From NCBI GenBank assembly GCA_003058495.1, contig QBVC01000042.1:1-32414 (forward strand): a DNA stretch of 32,414 nucleotides, written 5' to 3'. The translations under genes were made by a program, and so were the position numbers. Every line of letters begins with the position of its first letter. Position 1 is the stretch's first letter. A model generated the notes under the pieces. That model had not been told where the DNA came from. It made no database searches and saw nothing but the letters and a program-made list of their open reading frames with translations. This document shows positions 7,162 through 14,800 of the stretch, piece after piece. Source of the stretch: a gamma proteobacterium symbiont of Ctena orbiculata. Lineage in GTDB: Bacteria; Pseudomonadota; Gammaproteobacteria; Chromatiales; Chromatiaceae.

Positions 7162-7321
7162 CTGTTAGTTTTGAGTTGTTAGTTTTGAGTTTTGATTGGA
7201 TGGGTTCGCTTCGCTCACGACTCATTTGGTTCTTTCCTATTCTGATATTTCCACAAAGGAATGCGCAAGGAACGGCCAATGGTAGATCGAGGGTTGTCCC
7301 GTCAACTCAAAACTCAAAACT
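7162..7321. repeat. Inverted-repeat element with GTTTTGAG arms
   Basis: AGTTTTGAGTTTTGA at 7181-7195 is a perfect reverse complement of 7307-7321, with 111 bp between. The left side carries an additional upstream copy of the unit TGTTAGTTTTGAG (from 7163), so the arm is partly duplicated. The same core occurs at 366-384. The interior has no gene. It resembles a small non-autonomous element or paired dispersed repeats. Confidence 0.55.
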
Positions 7322-7367
7322 TGTCAGTAGTTTCCACGATTCTCACTGCCTTCTCCACAATGCTGAA

Positions 7368-7383
7368 CATGTTATGTAACATG
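7368..7383. promoter_or_regulatory. Palindrome CATGTTA-TG-TAACATG, candidate operator
   Basis: Two perfect 7-bp arms separated by TG lie about 50 bp upstream of the TATAAT box before the heme A synthase gene. That is about 70 bp upstream of the expected transcription start, a typical activator distance. It does not match the FNR (TTGAT-N4-ATCAA) or CRP consensus, so the regulator is unknown. Confidence 0.4.
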
Positions 7384-7432
7384 ATTCATGTCTGTCCCGG
7401 CATCTGGTGCGGACCTGTCCCGCCGATCCAGT

Positions 7433-7438
7433 TATAAT
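7433..7438 (+). promoter_or_regulatory. Candidate -10 box for the ctaA–SCO operon
   Basis: A perfect TATAAT lies 136 bp upstream of the ctaA start. No good -35 hexamer is present at 16-18 bp, so this is either a weak promoter needing an activator (see the palindrome at 7368-7383) or a chance match. Confidence 0.35.
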
Positions 7439-7573
7439 CGATGCGGCAGGCCAGGCTCGAGGATGAAGCGTCATTGGTGACCGGCTTATCCTGTCCAGGC
7501 GTGATCATAGGGCCATATCCACTCCCGCTCAAAGGCCTTTTCTGTTAGTGACTGTGAGAGGATTGAGGAAACC

Positions 7574-8596
7574 ATGCGGAATCATGCCCAATCACCCTTC
7601 CCCCACCAATACCGCCTGGCCGTGATCACCTGCCTGCTGGCCTTCTGCGTCGTCCTGGTGGGGGCCTATGTACGGCTTTCGGATGCGGGGCTGGGCTGCC
7701 CGGACTGGCCGGGCTGCTATGGCCGGATGCTGGTGCCCACCGACGCCACGGCGGTTACAGAGGCAAACCTGAGCTACGCCGACCGTCCCCTGGATCACGC
7801 CAAGGCCTGGAAAGAGATGGCTCACCGCTATCTCGCCGGCGGCCTGGGACTCGCCATCCTGCTGCTTGCGATCCTCGCATGGCGAGGCAGGCGCTATTTC
7901 AATCAACCGCTGATGCTGCCCATGCTGTTGCTGCTGCTGGTGCTGTTTCAGGCCGCCCTCGGGATGTGGACCGTCACCCTGCTGGTAAAACCATTCATCG
8001 TCACTGCCCATCTGCTCGGTGGATTCGCCACCTTTGTGCTGTTGGGACTGCTGGTACTCAAACTGCGCCCGGTCGGTACCTTTCACGCCCTCGACACCTC
8101 CAGTTCGCAGCGCTGGTGGATACGCATCTCGCTGGTGATTCTCCTGCTGCAGATCTCCCTGGGGGGTTGGACCAGCACCAATTATGCCGCCCTGGCCTGC
8201 ACCGAGTTTCCCACCTGCTATGCCGGCTCCTGGTGGCCCGAGATGGATTTCAGCGAGGCCTTCGTGCTGTGGCGGGGCCTTGGCGTCAACTATGAATACG
8301 GGGTACTCGAAAACAGTGCGCGGACCGCGATACACATGAGCCACCGCATCGGCGCCCTGATAACCGTCATCACCCTGGGCCTGTTGGCCTGGTACCTGAC
8401 TCGCCCCGGCTCTTCACCCTTGCTGAGAAGACTGGGCCTCGCCCTGTTGCTGCTGCTGGCGCTGCAGGTCACCCTCGGAATCAGCAATGTCCTGGGCCAC
8501 CTTCCCTTATCCATCGCAGTGGCTCACAATGGAGGCGCCGCCCTTCTGCTGCTGCTTTTGGTGACCCTGATCTGGATATCGAGAAGCCGTGAATAA
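7574..8596 (+). CDS. ctaA: Heme A synthase, COX15/CtaA family
   Basis: A 340-residue, eight-helix inner-membrane protein formed of two similar four-helix halves. The expected heme-ligand histidines are visible in both halves: MAHRYLAG (His-84) and TAHLLGG (His-146), then HMSHRIGA (His-254/257) and VAHNGG (His-318). Two external-loop cysteine pairs are present: G-C-P-D-W-P-G-C (Cys-42/48) and C-T-E-F-P-T-C (Cys-209/215). Both pairs are features of the class that carries out oxidation of the heme O methyl group to heme A. The ATG at 7574 is preceded by GAGG at a good distance. The stop overlaps the GTG start of the SCO gene by 8 bp, so the two are translationally coupled. No heme O synthase (CtaB) gene is in the window. 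Confidence 0.93.
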   Translation: MRNHAQSPFPHQYRLAVITCLLAFCVVLVGAYVRLSDAGLGCPDWPGCYGRMLVPTDATAVTEANLSYADRPLDHAKAWKEMAHRYLAGGLGLAILLLAILAWRGRRYFNQPLMLPMLLLLLVLFQAALGMWTVTLLVKPFIVTAHLLGGFATFVLLGLLVLKLRPVGTFHALDTSSSQRWWIRISLVILLLQISLGGWTSTNYAALACTEFPTCYAGSWWPEMDFSEAFVLWRGLGVNYEYGVLENSARTAIHMSHRIGALITVITLGLLAWYLTRPGSSPLLRRLGLALLLLLALQVTLGISNVLGHLPLSIAVAHNGGAALLLLLLVTLIWISRSRE

Positions 8597-9263
8597 CAAG
8601 CCGACAAACGCAAACGACTCCCCGCGCTCGGTCAGCCTGGCGCTGCTCGGCCTGGCGGCTGTCGCCGCGGGAGTGATTGCCTGGTACCTCACATCATCCA
8701 GGGATTCGATGCCGCCGGTCGGTCAACCGCTGCAAACCGAGCAGGCGCTGCTGATGCCTGAATTCAGGCCGCTAAAACCCTTTTCCCTTACCACCCACAA
8801 GGGCGCTGACTTCGACAATCAAAGCCTGCTGGGACAGTGGACATTCATCAGCTTCGGCTATACCCATTGCCCCGATATCTGCCCCACGACGATGTCGATG
8901 TTTGCGGAGATGCATAATGAAATCCAGCTGCAGGAGCCTGTTGAACCCTACCAGGTCGCCTTCGTCTCGGTCGATCCCGAACGCGACAGCCCGCAGCGCC
9001 TGGCCGAGTACGTCAGCTACTTCGATCCCTCGTTTCTCGGCATAACCGGGCCGGAGGAGGCACTGCAGGCGCTGACCAAGCCGCTGGGCGTTCTGCACAG
9101 GCGGGTCGAGACGGAGGATAGTGCGATGGGCTATGTCATGGATCACTCCGCATCCATTTTTCTGCTCGATCCCAAGGGGCGTTTTCATGCCTATTTCAGC
9201 CCTCCCCACGACGCAGAGAAGATGGCGAGAGACTTTATGGCCATCAGCAACCGATCGCCATAA
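8589..9263 (+). CDS. SCO1/SenC family copper chaperone protein
   Basis: A 224-residue protein with one N-terminal membrane anchor (~15-34) and a periplasmic thioredoxin-like domain. The copper-binding set is intact: Cys-94 and Cys-98 in H-C-P-D-I-C and His-186 in M-D-H-S-A-S. The FVSVDPERDSP loop typical of SCO proteins is also present. SCO proteins deliver copper to the CuA site of oxidase subunit II or reduce its cysteines. It starts at a GTG overlapping the ctaA stop by 8 bp, so the pair forms an operon. Its natural target, a CuA-bearing subunit II, is not encoded in this window. Confidence 0.94.
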   Translation: MNNKPTNANDSPRSVSLALLGLAAVAAGVIAWYLTSSRDSMPPVGQPLQTEQALLMPEFRPLKPFSLTTHKGADFDNQSLLGQWTFISFGYTHCPDICPTTMSMFAEMHNEIQLQEPVEPYQVAFVSVDPERDSPQRLAEYVSYFDPSFLGITGPEEALQALTKPLGVLHRRVETEDSAMGYVMDHSASIFLLDPKGRFHAYFSPPHDAEKMARDFMAISNRSP

Positions 9264-9284
9264 TCCAGATATCAGGAGAGATCG

Positions 9285-9584
9285 ATGAATAACGTCCTAA
9301 AGGGTAGATGCTGGAAATGCGCCGGTGAACTGGAGGCGGTCGATTACGGACGTGAAACCAACTGCCGCGCCTGCGGCAAGCCGACCCGGGTCTGCCGCAA
9401 CTGCCGATGGTATGCCCCGTCCCGCCCCAATCAGTGCGAAGAGCCGATGGCGGACCGGGTCATGGAGAAGGAGCAGGCCAACTTCTGCGGTTACTTCGAA
9501 CCCACCGCGGATCCGCTGGGCAGTGACTCCGGCCAGTCCCAGGATGACCTGCGCCAGGCGGCAGAGGACCTGTTCAAGTCCTGA
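9285..9584 (+). CDS. Eight-cysteine zinc-ribbon-like protein of unknown function
   Basis: A 99-residue soluble protein with no leader. The cysteines fall in pairs, C-W-K-C (9/12), C-R-A-C (27/30) and C-R-N-C (37/40), followed by single Cys-50 and Cys-68, enough for two tetra-cysteine zinc (or other metal) sites. The tail is acidic and glutamine/serine rich (SDSGQSQDDLRQAAEDLF). It begins with an AGGAGA ribosome-binding site 21 bp after the SCO stop, so it is probably the third gene of the ctaA–SCO operon. I recognise no named family. The context suggests a role tied to oxidase assembly or its regulation, but the sequence does not show one. Confidence 0.85.
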   Translation: MNNVLKGRCWKCAGELEAVDYGRETNCRACGKPTRVCRNCRWYAPSRPNQCEEPMADRVMEKEQANFCGYFEPTADPLGSDSGQSQDDLRQAAEDLFKS

Positions 9585-9593
9585 TTGCCGAAC

Positions 9594-9628
9594 CCAGGGC
9601 CCCGGCCTGGAGTCGGGGCTGTCCGACT
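9594..9628. terminator. Two GC-rich hairpins between convergent genes
   Basis: CCAGG/CCTGG (9594-9598 with 9606-9610) and AGTCGG/CCGACT (9611-9616 with 9623-9628) form adjacent short stems in the 48-bp gap between the zinc-ribbon gene and the convergent pentapeptide gene. No T-tract follows, so a bidirectional terminator role is only possible. Confidence 0.3.
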
Positions 9629-9632
9629 TCCG

Positions 9633-10709
9633 TTATTGATCTGCAGGACCAGCCAGCCCCTTGGCCCCTTCGAGAACATTGCCTTTGAGATCGACACCCT
9701 CGAGGCTTGCCTCCCGCAGGTTCGCCTTACGCAGGTTGCAGCGTACGAGGCGGGCACCGGTGAAATCGGCGCCGTAGAGATTGGCCCCCTCCAGATCGGT
9801 ATACTCCAGTTGCGCCTGACGAAAGCTGGCCTGCTTCAGATTGGCGCCGTTAAACCGCACCCGGGAGATCTGCGCCCGGGAAAAATCCACGCCGATGAGG
9901 TTGCCGCTGAGTTCGAGCCCCTGGAGTACGGCCCCCTCCAGCTTCGCCCCGTTAAGCCTGGCGCCGTGCATCCTCGCCCCCTTGAAACTGGCATGACGCA
10001 GGTCCGCATCGACAAATGCAACCTTCTTCAATTCCGCATCGACGAACAGGGCATTTTTCAGGTCACTGCCGCCAAGATCGGCCTTCAGCAGCCTGGCTCC
10101 GGTGAAATCGATCCCCTGCAGGTCGAGTCCCGAGAGTCTTGCCATTCGCAGATCGGCCCGTTTGAAACTGACGCGGGCGAGATCGGCGGCAGTGGAGAGA
10201 TCGAGCCCGCGCAGGTTGGCCCTGTCGAGGACCGCGCCAGCCAGGCGGGCACCCTCGAGCCTGCCGCCCAGGAGTGATGCGGATTCCAGGTTGGCGCCGC
10301 TCAGATCGGCGCCAGAGAGATCCGCCCCCTCCAGATTGGCCTGGCTCAGATTCGCCCCGCTCAGATCCGCCCCGCTCAGGTTGGCGCGGCTGAATCTTCC
10401 CCGGGTGAGATCCTGTCCCTTCAGTGATGCGCCCTGCAGATTGGCGCGACTGAAGCTCGCACCGGCCAGGCTGGCGCCTTCCAGGCGAGCCCCGCGCAGA
10501 TCCGAGCTGTAGAGCATGGCATTGTCGAGTTGCGCACCGATGAGGTCAGCGCCGCTCAGGTCCAAATTCCGCAGGTCGGCCTGTCTGAGATCGCACTTCT
10601 GACAGCTTTTCGTTTCCACTAGCTGATGCAGGGCCTGTTCACTTGCCGAAAGCCGGGCGGCGATCAGGACGAAAATGAATCCAGCCAGGATAGATATGAT
10701 ACGGACCAA
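9633..10709 (-). CDS. Exported pentapeptide-repeat protein
   Basis: A 358-residue protein. The N-terminus (MVRIISILAGFIFVLIAARLSASE) is a signal peptide or anchor, followed by C-Q-K-C. From about residue 39 to 345 there is an almost unbroken series of A(D/N)LxX pentapeptides (e.g. ADLSGANLSQANLEGADLSG), near 60 units or about 15 coils of a right-handed quadrilateral beta-helix. Repeat units around 190-250 are the most degenerate, which may mark a bulge or interface. Family members act as scaffolds; the DNA-mimic (Qnr) role is unlikely for an exported protein. The start is a TTG at 10709 with a GGGGGAG tract very close upstream, an unusual initiation region. A 16-bp perfect palindrome lies 11-26 bp upstream. 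It converges on the zinc-ribbon gene, and no partner gene is adjacent. Confidence 0.85.
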   Translation of the reverse strand: MVRIISILAGFIFVLIAARLSASEQALHQLVETKSCQKCDLRQADLRNLDLSGADLIGAQLDNAMLYSSDLRGARLEGASLAGASFSRANLQGASLKGQDLTRGRFSRANLSGADLSGANLSQANLEGADLSGADLSGANLESASLLGGRLEGARLAGAVLDRANLRGLDLSTAADLARVSFKRADLRMARLSGLDLQGIDFTGARLLKADLGGSDLKNALFVDAELKKVAFVDADLRHASFKGARMHGARLNGAKLEGAVLQGLELSGNLIGVDFSRAQISRVRFNGANLKQASFRQAQLEYTDLEGANLYGADFTGARLVRCNLRKANLREASLEGVDLKGNVLEGAKGLAGPADQ

Positions 10710-10719
10710 CGCTCCCCCT

Positions 10720-10735
10720 TCTGATTCGAATCAGA
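10720..10735. promoter_or_regulatory. 16-bp perfect palindrome upstream of the pentapeptide gene
   Basis: TCTGATTCGAATCAGA is a perfect palindrome located 11-26 bp before the TTG start. It could be an operator or an mRNA hairpin near the ribosome-binding site. The core TTCGAATC also occurs in tRNA T-arms, but no tRNA fold is present here. Confidence 0.4.
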
Positions 10736-11255
10736 TGTTTTATAAGAACTCTTGAACAGTCAGGATAATTTTTTTATTTCAATCGAAAAGCATTATGCAC
10801 GAATATCCGAATACTAAACCTATTTCCCTGCGTCGGATATTACCTTTTAGAGGTAGGGCCATGGGCCATGGATGGTCCGTAGTCGTTTTGCTTTACGAGG
10901 TGCAGATAGGGTTAAATTTGACTCAATGAACGCTCCAGACCGCGTGGGAGAAAATGACCAGGGCATTGAGCGCAGGCCCCTGCGATGCCCCGGAAATCTT
11001 GCGATCTACAGTTAAATGTTCTAAAAATGAAGCCAGTTCATTTTTTCCGCCGTCACAGGGATGCTTGCCGGTATGGAACAGAACCGACTTGGTTGATCCA
11101 TGCATGATAGCTTTTCTCGCCATGCGGAGAATTATCCTATATTAGCATGGATATCAGGTGGTTCCGGTTAATGCCCGGAAATTTCCTGGCCCGCCTGTTT
11201 CCAGGATCACGCAACGCCTTCTCGATCATCTCATAACGTCTGGTCACTGACTGTC
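10736..11255. other. 520-bp region without a recognisable gene
   Basis: The left part is AT-rich and is probably the promoter region of the pentapeptide gene. A perfect 9-bp inverted repeat (AATATCCGA at 10802-10810 with TCGGATATT at 10833-10841) is followed directly by a small hairpin TACCT/AGGTA (10842-10856) and a GGGCCATGGGCCATGG run. Two overlapping short frames (10923-11123 minus, 10954-11145 plus) show no family resemblance and no ribosome-binding site, and I do not call them genes. Confidence 0.55.
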
Positions 11256-11486
11256 ATGCGTAACTGTAGGGAAGATATGATATTGGAATTTCATGCCGTT
11301 AATAAAGATCGCTGGAACGATTTCAAAGAACTCTTTGAATGCAGAGGGGGACCACACAATTGTCGGTGTATGGCATGGAGAACCAATGAAAACAAGAAAT
11401 TTGTTCCTGGCAAATCAGGAAAAAAGCAGTCTATCAAAAGACGTGTTAGCGCCGCTTCGCCATGCATTTTGCCGCGGCCGATGTAA
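11256..11486 (+). pseudogene. Truncated 5' fragment of a GNAT-family acetyltransferase gene
   Basis: The frame reads FHAVNKDRWNDFKELFECRGGPHNCRCMAWR, then S-G-K-K-Q-S-I-K-R-R-V-S-A. This matches the N-terminal ~65 residues of a GNAT subfamily whose members carry L-F-E-x-R-G-G-P-x-x-C-W-C-M-x-W-R and then continue into the acetyl-CoA-binding core. Here the resemblance stops at about 11451 and the frame ends soon after in unrelated residues. The whole acetyl-CoA-binding part is absent, so it cannot be active. An Arg also replaces the usual Trp in the C-x-C-M motif. The breakpoint falls just before the small lipoprotein gene, which suggests a past insertion or deletion junction. Initiation could be at 11256 or 11277. 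Confidence 0.55.
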
Positions 11487-11518
11487 TGCGTTATAGGCGA
11501 AAGGAGGTTTTACCAGCC

Positions 11519-11845
11519 ATGTGCAAATCACCCTACCAAATCATTGCGCTGACCACGATTTTACTGTCGGGTTGCGCGAATCAGTACTCGCTGACCAAGG
11601 AGGAGATGGCGATACAGAATCGCGCCGATGCTGTCGTCTCGAACGTTCTTTTCGAGCATGAGCTCGATGAAATGGCCTCTTACAACGTGCGCAAAGATGG
11701 TTTCCTGGTGGTGAAATTCGCGAAATCGGTGCCTTCTCGGAAGTACACGCAAGTGGTCGAGATTCTCAGATCCAGTCCCGATATCAAGGGTGTTCGCGCA
11801 GAGCAGGGAGGGCGGGAGGTCTGCAAACTCACCGGTTATCGCTAG
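11519..11845 (+). CDS. Small lipoprotein of unknown function
   Basis: A 108-residue protein. The leader MCKSPYQIIALTTILLSGC ends in the lipobox L-L-S-G-C, predicting a lipid-anchored protein. The mature part is mixed alpha/beta, with a charged helix (LTKEEMAIQNRADAVVSNVL) and strands near FLVVKFAK and IKGVRAEQ, and no motif I can name. ATG 11519 has AAGGAGG upstream, with a rather long 11-base spacer; the frame extends further upstream into the GNAT remnant but without a leader. It stands alone between the broken GNAT gene and the convergent GGDEF/EAL gene, so context says little about its role. Confidence 0.72.
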   Translation: MCKSPYQIIALTTILLSGCANQYSLTKEEMAIQNRADAVVSNVLFEHELDEMASYNVRKDGFLVVKFAKSVPSRKYTQVVEILRSSPDIKGVRAEQGGREVCKLTGYR

Positions 11846-11853
11846 CTGAGCGC

Positions 11854-11896
11854 GTTTAAAGCCCTGGCAGTTGCTGAATTCAGCGATATTTTAAAC
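11854..11896. terminator. Nested palindromes between convergent genes, possible bidirectional terminator
   Basis: An outer inverted pair GTTTAAA (11854-11860)/TTTAAAC (11890-11896) encloses a perfect 12-bp palindrome GCTGAATTCAGC (11873-11884). It lies in the 45-bp gap between the lipoprotein gene and the convergent GGDEF/EAL gene, overlapping the latter's stop. A terminator role is plausible but not proven. Confidence 0.35.
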
Positions 11897-14800
11897 CTGC
11901 AGTAGCTCGTTTTCCGAACATAGAAGACACTTACGGAAACTCTCCGCATCGCAAGGACGCGCAAGATAAAAGCCCTGGTAGATAAGAGCCCCGTATTTGG
12001 CGAGATAGTCGAACACCGCTTGATTCTCGACCCCCTCCGCGACGGTTTCCAGGCCGATCTGCCTGGCGAGGGCGATGATCGCATCCACCAGGGCCGCGTC
12101 ATTGGGGTCATCCAGGATATCGCGGACGAAGGAACGATCGATCTTGATCTCGTCGACCGGCAGTTGTTTCAGATAGGCCAGGGAGGAGTATCCGGTACCG
12201 AAGTCGTCGATGGAGAAGTTCACACCAAGCTGCTTCAGATGATTGATCCGCGCTACCGTCTCTTCGTAATCCTCGAGCAGAACACTTTCGGTCATCTCCA
12301 GGGTAAGCCATGAGGGATCGGCGCCGGTATTGCCGAGGGCGCGTTCGATGCCATGGATGAAATTCTGCTGTCTGAACTGCAGCGCGCTGACATTGACGGC
12401 GATACGCACATCCCGCAGGCGGGGGTAGCGGCTGTGCCAGGCCTTGTATTGAGTGAGCGCCTGGTGCAGCACCAGGTCACCCAACTCAAGGATCAGACTG
12501 CTCTCTTCCGCCTGGGGGATGAAATCCCCGGGCATGACCAATCCAAGGGTGGGGTGGTCCCAGCGTATGAGCGCCTCGATCCCAGCGAGCCGTTTCTCCG
12601 CATCGAACTGGCCCTGATAGAAGAGACAGAGTTCATTGTTCGGTATCGCCTGGCGCAGCTCATTCAGTGTTTTGAGGCGCTCGTCCGCGGCGCGCTGCAT
12701 ACTGGGGAGGAAGAATCGGACCGCGTTTCGTCCCGACTCCTTGGCGCGATACATGGCGGTATCGGCCTGCCGCAGGATATCGTCGGGGGTCTCCTCGGAA
12801 GCCGGAAATATCGCGATACCGATACTGGTCGTGATGTGCAGGTCGTGCCCGTCCACGCTGTAGGGTTTGATCATTTCATGGCGGATCTTGTCCGCCAGCA
12901 GTTGCACTTCACTCGCGGTCTCATCGGGATCCTTTTCGAGCTGAGGCATCAAGATGACAAACTCGTCGCCGCCGAGGCGAGCCACGGTGTCCTCGTCACG
13001 AATCACCGAACGCATGCGCTTGGCGACCTGTCGCAACAGGTTGTCTCCCACCGGATGCCCCAGCGAGTCGTTGATGTTCTTGAAGTTATCCAGATCGAGA
13101 AACAGCACCGCCGCCTTGTGTTGGTGGCGGCGGCTGCGCGCCAGCGCCTTTTGCAGGCTGTCGAGGAACATGCGCCGATTGGGCAGATCGGTCAGCGCAT
13201 CGTAGCTGGCCTGATAGGCGATCAGCTCCGATGCCCGCAGCTGCTCGGTTACATCCTCGCACATCAGCATATAACCGGCGAACTCCTGGTTCTCCTGGTA
13301 GATCGGGGAGATCCGGGCATCGACATGATGCAAACCGTCGCTGCGATTCATATCCAGGGTGAAACGATACTCTCCATCCTCTCTCGCCCGCTGCAGGCCA
13401 AACAGGTTGCGCTTGCCATCCACTCCCCGGGCGCGGTGAATATGCAACAGGTTGACGCCAACCGCCTTGTCCGCGGGCATGCCGAAGATATGCTCCGCGC
13501 TGTGATTGTAGTACTGGATGTATCCTTCGGGATCAGTTGCGATGATCGCCACCCGCTCGGATGAGCTCAGGATCCCGTCGAGATAGGCAGAGTTCTGCTT
13601 CAATGCCTTTTCGATCTGCTTGATCTCCATGATGTCGCGCCAGATGCAGTAGAGGGCGCGTCCTCCGTCATAGGGTATGCGGGTCAGCGATACTTCAACC
13701 ATCAATTGGCTGCCGTTTTGCAGGAGATATTCCCATTCGAAGCGGCGATACCCCTGTTCCATGGCAAGCTCGATCATCTCGGAGGCCTTTTGCCGGGAGC
13801 TCTGACCGTCGGGCTGCCTTTGCGGAGCCATCGCCAGCAGATTCACTCCCAACATACGTTGCTCTTCATCGAACCCGAGGGTACGGGCGGCTGCCCGGTT
13901 CGCCATGACGATCTGGCCGTCGACGATTAGCGCCATGGGATCCTCCGACATCTCGAACAGGCGCCGATACTTCTCCTCGTTCTCCCGTAACAAGGCCTCT
14001 GCCCTATACTGCTCGGTGGCGTCCTGCACCGTGCCGATCAGCCGACCCGGTTCGCCCTCCCTGTTCTCCACCAGCCGAATCGTCTCTTGCATGACGAGTT
14101 CGCGGCCGTCGCACAACTTGAGATGGTGGATCTGCTCGAGGCCCTGCCCACGCTTGCCCACCTCCGCCAGGATTGCTTCAAGTAGCTGTTCCCTGGTATC
14201 GCTGTGACCTTTCTTGAATAGACCAAGACCATCCCTGTCATCCTCCATGCAGATCTCACTGAGGATCTTCAGGCCTTTGGAGCGGCGAAACTTACCTGTC
14301 TCCAGATCCCATTCCCAACTGCCCTGTCTCGCAACCCGCTGGGCCTCATCCAGACTCTGCTTGGCTCGCAGGGCGATTTTCGCCTGCTGCCTCGATTTAA
14401 TTGCATGCTGCCGGATGAGGAGATTTTTTCGCGCCAGCACGCCCTGGAAACCGACGGCGGAGATCAGCAGCAGCCCCAGCAAGATATAGAGAGAGCCCAA
14501 AATCACCCGTCGATAGCGCTGATAGAAGGTTTCCGGGGGATTCAGCAAGGTGGCTATGTCCCGGATGTGCGCCGGAAGCTCCAGTCCATGCCTGGCGAGC
14601 TCCCGGTGATCGATCAGGTATTCGTTCGGACTCTCGGTTATCGGCGCCGGCACTACCCCTTCATTCAGATAGCGAATCAACAGTCCCGCTGCTGCGGCAC
14701 CCTGACCTCTGCTGGAGGTGACATAACCGCCGAGCACACCCTCGAGGACATAGGCATCCTCCATACTGACGATCAGGCGATGACCGCTGTCGGCGATGCG

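Larger units (their letters stand above)
7139..7573. other. 435-bp divergent intergenic region
   Basis: This region separates the oxidase-like gene (minus) from heme A synthase (plus). It holds an inverted-repeat element (7162-7321), a palindrome (7368-7383) and a TATAAT box (7433-7438), each listed separately. I see no credible coding sequence in it. Confidence 0.75.

Noticed and set aside
9585-10277. Plus-strand frame with repeated GEIGPLQ-like units opposite the pentapeptide gene.
   Set aside because: The periodicity is the antisense echo of the pentapeptide repeat; no ribosome-binding site or leader.
9700-10560. Regular 15-bp periodicity that could suggest a tandem repeat or CRISPR-like array.
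   Set aside because: It is the coding consequence of five-residue repeats; units are diverged and there are no constant repeat/variable spacer blocks.
10711-10740. tRNA T-arm-like TTCGAATC near the pentapeptide gene.
   Set aside because: It is part of a simple palindrome; no acceptor, anticodon or D arm can be folded around it.
10923-11145. Two overlapping short frames on opposite strands.
   Set aside because: Neither has a start signal, family resemblance or supporting context.
11440-11500. Possible integron attC site between the broken GNAT gene and the lipoprotein gene (GTGTTAGCGCC … GCGTTATAGGCG).
   Set aside because: The 3' core does not fit GTTRRRY (GTTATAG and GTTAGCG both fail) and no matching RYYYAAC partner is present; no integrase is visible.
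12353-13564. Long plus-strand frame opposite the GGDEF/EAL gene.
   Set aside because: It lies wholly within well-conserved GGDEF/EAL coding sequence and shows no domain.
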